Positions 22,956 to 27,382 of a stretch of DNA of 27,382 nucleotides are shown one piece after another. The notes beneath the pieces were generated by a model. The model ran no database searches and was not told where the DNA came from. It worked only from the letters and a program-made list of their open reading frames with translations. Origin of the DNA: an uncultured Paraprevotella sp. GTDB lineage: Bacteria > Bacteroidota > Bacteroidia > Bacteroidales > Bacteroidaceae. The stretch covers positions 1 to 27,382 of the forward strand of contig URKA01000039.1 in NCBI GenBank assembly GCA_900548345.1, given 5' to 3'. How positions within the stretch are numbered: the stretch's first letter is position 1; each line of letters starts with the position of its first letter. Position numbers and translations under genes: made by a program.

Positions 22956-24308
22956 TTATTCTCCAAAATCCTTTGTAATTGTTACTTTCAAGTCTCCAGA
23001 CAATGTATTGCCTTTGGCGTCTACCACCCTGATGGAGAAGATGCAGTGGTTCTTTCCGTACAGTGGCAGAAGGCTCATGAACGAAGTCACGTCGAACACA
23101 TAGTGTGTCTGTCCTTTGATGACTTCACCGGGTTTGAGCAAGCCGATGCCGTCTCCAGAATCCAGCGAGCCGGTCAGTATCGGTTCCAGGTCTCCGGGGT
23201 TGGCGATGTCGAATTCCTCTCCCAGTCCGAAACCGGCAATCGTGTCGCCGAATCCTTTATTGTCGGTGGTGATGTTCACGAACAGGTTCTCTATTCCCTC
23301 TGCGGCATCGATGGTCACCACTACGCCCTCAGGGTTGTTCTCGGCCGGGTCGCTGTATTCGACCGGCAGTCCGGTGAATGTGATGGGGTCTTCTCCTACG
23401 GGCGGGTCAACTGTGCCGCCGTTGTCTTTGAACGTGATGTTCTCGGTCGGGATGCCGATGATTTCCTCCTGTTCGGCGAAAGAGAAGTCCACGGAGATGC
23501 CGAAGTCAATGTAAGATGCGCTTGAGCCGTCTTCTTTCAGGTTGATGATGAATGCGTCGCCGGCAGCAAGCATGGAGTTCCCTTCGGCGTTTTCAGGTTT
23601 TGTTACCGTATAGGTACGCTGTATATCCCTTTCGGGAAACGAGCCGTTGGCCACGGTTGTGGCTTTTACTGAAACGGTCAGGCTGTTCTTGCCGGCCGGT
23701 GTGGCCAGAAAGTATCTTGTATTGATGTTGTTCTTGTCGAAACGTTGTATGGCTCCTTCGCCGTTGTCCACCATGATTTCGTAATCGTCCTTGAAACTGG
23801 TCTTGAATGATTCCGCAAGGGATACAGACACCTCAATGTTCTGCAGGGAGCATGTTATGGGTGTGTTCGTGGTGTTGCCGGGAAGGATTTCCACCTGCTG
23901 GCTGCCCATGAAGTAGGGGCGTGCGGACGCTGTGGCTGCGGAGCCGTCATAGTTGTATGCCTTTACGGAGTATTTACCTTTGTCCAATGTCAGGGATACA
24001 CTGTTGTTTGCGCCTCCGAGAGCTGCCAATGTTCCGCTCATTACGGTCTGATTGGTGTTGATGTCGACCACTTCGAGCGTATAGTTGCTTATGTTCAGCT
24101 CTTCCGGGTCGAAAGTGCCCGGTTTGTTTCCGTTGTCGCCCGCGATGTTGCGTACGAGATTCTGTTGTGCGTTGTTCGACAGGTTCAGTTGCAGTACGCC
24201 CACTTCGGCAGAATCTTTTTCCTTGCCCCACAGTTCGTCTTTCATTTCGCAGGAAGTGAACCCTGCGGCGATGAGGGATGCGAATAATATTGAATATATC
24301 TTTTTCAT
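22956..24308 (-). CDS. DUF4493-like lipoprotein, 450 aa
   Basis: Second gene of the operon, 20 bp after the first. The lipobox is FTSC (Cys20), followed by EMKDELWG. The first 270 residues or so form a DUF4493-like module: LTLDKGKYSVKAYNYDGSAA, ARPYFMGSQQVEI, ITCSLQNIEVSVSLAESF, then KDDYEIMV. A Gly/Pro-rich linker near residue 300 (DNGGTVDPPVGEDP) leads to a C-terminal beta-rich domain of about 150 residues with no family I can name (ITFTGLPVEY to GDLKVTITKDFGE). No PCMD domain is present. It is probably surface lipid-anchored; function is unknown. Confidence 0.82.
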   Translation of the reverse strand: MKKIYSILFASLIAAGFTSCEMKDELWGKEKDSAEVGVLQLNLSNNAQQNLVRNIAGDNGNKPGTFDPEELNISNYTLEVVDINTNQTVMSGTLAALGGANNSVSLTLDKGKYSVKAYNYDGSAATASARPYFMGSQQVEILPGNTTNTPITCSLQNIEVSVSLAESFKTSFKDDYEIMVDNGEGAIQRFDKNNINTRYFLATPAGKNSLTVSVKATTVANGSFPERDIQRTYTVTKPENAEGNSMLAAGDAFIINLKEDGSSASYIDFGISVDFSFAEQEEIIGIPTENITFKDNGGTVDPPVGEDPITFTGLPVEYSDPAENNPEGVVVTIDAAEGIENLFVNITTDNKGFGDTIAGFGLGEEFDIANPGDLEPILTGSLDSGDGIGLLKPGEVIKGQTHYVFDVTSFMSLLPLYGKNHCIFSIRVVDAKGNTLSGDLKVTITKDFGE

Positions 24309-24328
24309 GTTCGTTCTTTAAGTGATGA

Positions 24329-25171
24329 TTATAAGGATGTGGTTTTTGTGAACACGTCATTCGGGATTTCTATGTTGATGTTCTCGTCCTGCACACCGGT
24401 GTCGACGGTGATGTTGAGTCCGACCTTTCCACCCTCGATTTCCGTCACGTTAGGTTTGAAGGTCAGTTTCAGCAAGGTTTTGGGCATCACTGTCACGGTC
24501 TTGGTGGTAGTGAATCCTTCGGGAATAATCGATGCGCCGTTCTTGTCGAGCAGGTTGAATGTCAGTGTGACGGGTTCGCCTTCTTCGTCGGCTTTCAGAT
24601 ACAGGTCCTTGCCCACGCATTCCTTGTTCATCATCCATGCGTCGCCTGTGATGTGCTTGGTCTTGATGCTTACTTCGCAATCGGAATAATAGGTGGCGAA
24701 GTCATCGGAATATATTACGTTGACCTTGGCGGCTTTCGGTACACAACGGAAACTTACCATCTTGGTGGCTCCCGGCTGTACGGTGAAGGTTTCGCTTCCG
24801 CTTACCAGCAGATTGTCGTAGCTGGCCGGTGATTCGGTGCCGTAGGTAGCGGTCAGTTTGTATTCCGTGTTGGGTTCCACCATATAGGCTAAGTTCCATT
24901 CGTCGTACAAGGCCTGATGAACCACTGTGTTGTCGGAAGTCTTGGTCAGGGTTACGGTGTAGTTGCCGATATTGGTATAGGCACTCTCGTCGATGAGCCG
25001 TTTGGCCGTGCCGTTTGCGGCGGTGCCGGCCGATGTGCCCGAAAATGACAGGTCAGCCCCCAAATCCACTATGAGCTTGGCCTCTCCGGCTTGCTCATCC
25101 TGTGTGTCTTGCGTACAGGCGGAACACAATAGGCCGCCCAATACGAAAATCGAATAAAATAATTTTTTCAT
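24329..25171 (-). CDS. DUF4493-like lipoprotein, 280 aa (first gene of the operon)
   Basis: The signal peptide ends in the lipobox CSAC (Cys19) and is followed by TQDTQDEQ, acidic as in exported surface lipoproteins. The remaining 260 residues are a single DUF4493-like module: VEPNTEYKLTATYGTESPAS, FTVQPGATKMVSFRC, AAKVNVIYSDDFATYYSDC, and a final VGLNITVDTGVQDENINIEI. It has no C-terminal extra domain. A -7 box lies 69 nt before its ATG and no gene precedes it in the operon, so it is likely the promoter-proximal gene and the most highly expressed. Function is unknown. Confidence 0.83.
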   Translation of the reverse strand: MKKLFYSIFVLGGLLCSACTQDTQDEQAGEAKLIVDLGADLSFSGTSAGTAANGTAKRLIDESAYTNIGNYTVTLTKTSDNTVVHQALYDEWNLAYMVEPNTEYKLTATYGTESPASYDNLLVSGSETFTVQPGATKMVSFRCVPKAAKVNVIYSDDFATYYSDCEVSIKTKHITGDAWMMNKECVGKDLYLKADEEGEPVTLTFNLLDKNGASIIPEGFTTTKTVTVMPKTLLKLTFKPNVTEIEGGKVGLNITVDTGVQDENINIEIPNDVFTKTTSL

Positions 25172-25240
25172 GAATAAATAATTAAAAGTATGTTTCTTGT
25201 TTACGGGCTTGTCTCTTCATCTCGCCCATTAATGATGATG

Positions 25241-25271
25241 CAAAATTAGGTTGAATATGCCGAACATCGGC
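25241..25271 (-). promoter_or_regulatory. Lipoprotein operon promoter with palindromic candidate operator
   Basis: The minus strand reads TAATTTTG at 25241-25248, a perfect -7 box. No TTTG -33 box is present at 19-21 nt. Instead a perfect palindrome, GCCGA-ACA-TCGGC (25259-25271), lies 10 bp upstream and reaches into the -33 position. A weak -33 with a symmetric site suggests a regulator-dependent promoter, but the binding protein is unknown. Confidence 0.5.
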
Positions 25272-25386
25272 TTCATTTTGGTATAAAATGCTGTTTTGAC
25301 CAATATTTCTTGTAAAAATAGGGTGAGGAGATAGGGCCTTGCGGAAGGTAAATACCCCGATGGAATGGCTGTTTTTGTGATTGTTC

Positions 25387-26139
25387 TCAATGTATTCTCC
25401 GTTGCGCCGCCCTTTCGGCCTTTTTTCTGAACGATTCCAACGCCTTTTTGGACTTTTGTTCCACCAGGGCGTGTCTGACAACGACGTCCGTGAGCGGACG
25501 GTCAAGGTAATTTGTGCTTGTCTGCTGTATGCTGTCTACGATTTCCAGTCCTTCCACCACTTCGCCGAATACGGTATATTGTCCGTCCAGTTGGGGTGCG
25601 CCGCCCACGGTGCGGTAGTCGTGCTCCATCTCCACTGTGAAATCGGCTTCTCCGTCGGTCGCCTCTTTCACATTTTTGATGATGTTCCGGAGTTCCTTAT
25701 CCTTGAATGTCCTGCCCCAGACGATGTAGAATTGCGACCCGTTGCTGGCGCGTTCGGGGTTGACATCGTCTCCCTCCCGTGCCATAGCCACGGCGCCGCG
25801 CCGGTGGTACATGTATGGCAGGCAGAATTCGGGAGCGAGCCGGTAGCCCGGTCCTCCGTTGCCCAGCGCCTTGTCCTGCGGGGCGTTTTTCGATTCCGGG
25901 TCTCCGCCCTGAATCATGAAATCCTTTATGACGCGGTGAAACAGCGTGCCGTCGAAGAATCCCGTTTCTGTCAGTTTCAGGAAGTTGTCCCTGTGATAAG
26001 GCGTGTCGTCGCTCAGGGCGATGCGGATGTTTCCCATGTTAGTTTCCAGACGCACCACAGAACGCTTCTCCTTACCTTTGCTTTCGGCGGTGGAGAAGCA
26101 TGTGGTCATGATGATGAGGAGCAACACACACTTTTTCAT
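25387..26139 (-). CDS. Secreted cyclophilin-type peptidyl-prolyl cis-trans isomerase
   Basis: Catalyses cis-trans isomerisation of X-Pro bonds, probably assisting folding of periplasmic or outer-membrane proteins. I start it at the ATG at 26139 (MKKCVLLLIIM), 250 residues; a start 12 codons upstream would fall before a typical leader, whereas this ATG lies 23 nt after a perfect -7 box. Residues 1 to about 20 are a signal peptide; a possible lipobox (MTTC) is weak. Cyclophilin motifs are present: FHRVIKDFMIQGGDP, YRLAPEF, RGAVAMAR, NGSQFYI and YTVFGEVVEGLEIVDSI. An insertion of about 35 charged residues lies between NGSQFYI and LDGQYTVFG. It is separated by 215 bp from the lipoprotein operon downstream. 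Confidence 0.93.
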   Translation of the reverse strand: MKKCVLLLIIMTTCFSTAESKGKEKRSVVRLETNMGNIRIALSDDTPYHRDNFLKLTETGFFDGTLFHRVIKDFMIQGGDPESKNAPQDKALGNGGPGYRLAPEFCLPYMYHRRGAVAMAREGDDVNPERASNGSQFYIVWGRTFKDKELRNIIKNVKEATDGEADFTVEMEHDYRTVGGAPQLDGQYTVFGEVVEGLEIVDSIQQTSTNYLDRPLTDVVVRHALVEQKSKKALESFRKKAERAAQRRIH

Positions 26140-26162
26140 ATCTTTGCAAGTCTTTCTTTCTG

Positions 26163-26170
26163 CAAAGATA
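26163..26170 (-). promoter_or_regulatory. Cyclophilin gene promoter, -7 box
   Basis: The minus strand reads TATCTTTG, a perfect TAnnTTTG match, 23 nt before the ATG at 26139. This supports the shorter start. Confidence 0.6.
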
Positions 26171-26184
26171 AGCATTTTTTCTGA

Positions 26185-26223
26185 GGCGGAAGGCAGAGAA
26201 TATCAAACACTCTGTCTTCCGCC
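26185..26223. terminator. 14-bp inverted repeat after the 346-aa gene
   Basis: GGCGGAAGGCAGAG (26185-26198) pairs with CTCTGTCTTCCGCC (26210-26223) with one G.U pair and an 11-nt loop. It follows the stop codon of the upstream minus-strand gene by 6 bp. The T-run lies on the plus-strand side, so for the minus-strand transcript it is not a canonical terminator. Confidence 0.55.
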
Positions 26224-26229
26224 GGTTTT

Positions 26230-27270
26230 TTATCTCGAAAGAATTTTCTTTCTTTGTTGGATATAAAGGCCTTTTGCCGGTTTCGACATCAACTTGCGGC
26301 CTTGCAAATCATACATGGTGTTTTCGGTCGGCACCGGAGCGTTTACCTGATTAATGCCCGATGTATACTCGTCATTTCCTATATGTATGGTGTACTTCCC
26401 GCTTTGTGGAACCGGCAGGCCGGCAAATGAGACAATATCCTGGCGCAGTTCTTCCTCTCCGCCATCTACATATGGGGCCATCTCCTCAGCGTAAACCCTA
26501 TAAATGTCATCATCTACACGATAGTAACAGGTATACTCCCGATGCTCCCATGCCAATTTCACATCCTCAAACACCACACAGCCGTTTTCATAGGTACACT
26601 TTGTAAATTCGTTCAGTTCACTGTCAAGATAAGAACGATCCATCCAACCTGAATCATGGCCAAATAGCGGGTCGGCATTAATTTCCCGTGCCAGATATTC
26701 CCCGCTCGCGTATTCCATCCACAGCGTTTGGGAATACTTTATGTCCGCCATGCTTTTTATCATGAAATGATTGGTAAACGAGCCGAAGTCCTCAAGCCAT
26801 TGGTCTGTCAGTTTCCCGTCGACAGTGCTTACTTTCAGCAACCTTTTCGACACACAGTCTCCTTTACCGCAGAATGAGATGTTTACCAACGTGTCTTTCG
26901 CATCGTCCACGTTCCATTCCATTCCGTTGTAAGTCGTGAATCGGTCTCCGGGCGAAAGCGTGAAGTCAAAAGCCAGGCGTTCTTCATTCGTGTCAAAGTC
27001 ATAAATGAAGATTTTTCTGTCTGCCATTCTATAACCATATTGCAACTTAATCGGGTTATAAGGTTCATGCGTGAACAGGTAGCTGTCGTCATAGATTCTA
27101 TGGTACTCTACGCCGTTCGCCGCAGTCTCAAATCTACTGTGATACTTAATAATAGTAGGTTTGTCCTGCCCTTGTTTCATCACAGCCATAGCCCAGCAAT
27201 ATCCAGACTGTGCCCACAAGGCGTTCGACACCATCAATAGTATGAGTCCTGTAATAAAGTATCGTTTCAT
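26230..27270 (-). CDS. Secreted hypothetical protein with C-terminal secretion-tail-like motif, 346 aa
   Basis: I do not recognise a named family. A signal peptide (about residues 1-20, ending ALWA) directs export. The body of about 270 residues is beta-rich and acidic, with repeated aromatic strands (KIFIYDFDTNEERLAFDF, YTCYYRVDDDIYRVYAEE) and four cysteines that could form disulfides (SFCGKGDC, CTYENGC). The last 35 residues read TMYDLQGRKL and then GLYIQQRKKILSR. This layout is the Bacteroidales C-terminal tail (LQGR followed by KGxYI and a basic end), related to Por secretion-system sorting tails. It may be a remnant or anchor signal. No -7 box is visible in the 112 bp before the window edge, so its promoter may lie outside. 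Confidence 0.7.
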   Translation of the reverse strand: MKRYFITGLILLMVSNALWAQSGYCWAMAVMKQGQDKPTIIKYHSRFETAANGVEYHRIYDDSYLFTHEPYNPIKLQYGYRMADRKIFIYDFDTNEERLAFDFTLSPGDRFTTYNGMEWNVDDAKDTLVNISFCGKGDCVSKRLLKVSTVDGKLTDQWLEDFGSFTNHFMIKSMADIKYSQTLWMEYASGEYLAREINADPLFGHDSGWMDRSYLDSELNEFTKCTYENGCVVFEDVKLAWEHREYTCYYRVDDDIYRVYAEEMAPYVDGGEEELRQDIVSFAGLPVPQSGKYTIHIGNDEYTSGINQVNAPVPTENTMYDLQGRKLMSKPAKGLYIQQRKKILSR

Positions 27271-27275
27271 AGACT

Positions 27276-27382
27276 TTTGTTTTTAATAGTTAGACATTAA
27301 GATTTGTGGTAGGAATCCTGCAAAACTGCAAAGCCCGCTGACTTGCCGCCTTGGGGATTACTCAGAGAGATAGGCGCGATTC
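27276..27382 (+). promoter_or_regulatory. Possible promoter and structured leader cut by the window edge
   Basis: No gene is visible in this stretch. TTTG at 27276 and AAGATTTG at 27299 are 19 bp apart, a near match to the Bacteroides promoter. Just after comes GGAATCCTGCAAAACTGCAA followed by AGCCCGCTGACTT, in which TGCA pairs with TGCA and AAG pairs with CTT around CCCGCTGA. The last part resembles the P5-P6 region of a cobalamin riboswitch, but the upstream part of that aptamer is not evident and the B12 box would lie outside the window. Confidence 0.2.

Noticed and set aside
15964..25171. Polysaccharide utilisation locus (Sus-type)
   Set aside because: No SusC/SusD pair, no glycoside hydrolase or lyase and no hybrid two-component or sigma/anti-sigma regulator; only putative binding domains are present.
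15964..25171. Classical FimA/Mfa1 fimbrial operon
   Set aside because: The modules resemble transthyretin-like fimbrillin folds in general pattern, but I see no clear FimA/Mfa1 cleavage site (a conserved Arg in a long propeptide) or a matching tip and anchor set. Remote homology remains possible.
25182..25505. Minus-strand frame of 107 codons upstream of the lipoprotein operon
   Set aside because: It overlaps the end of the cyclophilin gene out of frame and crosses the operon promoter. The composition is not protein-like.

Overview
The window looks like a chromosomal segment of a member of the Bacteroidales, most likely Bacteroides, Phocaeicola or a close relative. The protein families are characteristic of that order: a 712-residue S46 dipeptidyl-peptidase, DUF4493/PCMD lipoproteins, a membrane-bound AraC-type regulator and a short RecO. 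Nearly every transcription unit also has a Bacteroides-type -7 box (TAnnTTTG) upstream, usually 22-28 nt before the start codon. I saw no transposase, integrase, phage gene or CRISPR array.

Layout. (1) 66-2033 (-): gyrB with its own promoter. (2) 2235-7302 (-): an apparent operon of a Wzx/MATE-type flippase, a DUF389 membrane protein and a DPP7-type S46 peptidase, closed by a strong terminator at 2104-2136. (3) 7303-7550: an intergenic region holding an unusual 84-bp array of 22-bp units with perfect 13-bp inverted ends. (4) 7551-9731 (-): a fused SpmA/SpmB-like protein followed by a LysO-type lysine exporter. (5) 9818-11295 (+): ruvB and ybeY, divergent from region 4, ending at a hairpin shared with (6) 11375-13324 (-): a DEAD-box RNA helicase with a DbpA-type RNA-binding domain and a TTG start. 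(7) 13492-13848 (-): tRNA-Glu(UUC) and rpsT behind one promoter. (8) 14056-15908 (+): recO and a membrane-embedded AraC-family regulator. (9) 15964-25171 (-): a seven-gene accessory operon. (10) 25387-26139 (-): a secreted cyclophilin. (11) 26230-27270 (-): a secreted protein with a C-terminal tail of the secreted-Bacteroidales type. The last 112 bases hold no gene and may contain part of a structured leader.

The most distinctive block is region 9. Seven genes are separated by only 3-20 bp. Six encode lipoproteins with acidic residues just after the lipid-anchored cysteine, which suggests surface display. The seventh encodes a probable outer-membrane beta-barrel. Five of the lipoproteins share a DUF4493-like beta-sandwich module. 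Three carry a C-terminal PCMD or PCMD-like (putative carbohydrate-binding) domain, and two of these C-terminal domains are near-duplicates attached to unrelated N-termini. There is no SusC/SusD pair and no glycoside hydrolase, so this is not an ordinary polysaccharide utilisation locus. A surface adhesin or glycan-binding complex built around the barrel is a reasonable hypothesis, but it is inference.

The rest is core genome: DNA topology and repair (gyrB, ruvB, recO), ribosome function (ybeY, helicase, rpsT, tRNA-Glu), envelope biology and peptide catabolism.
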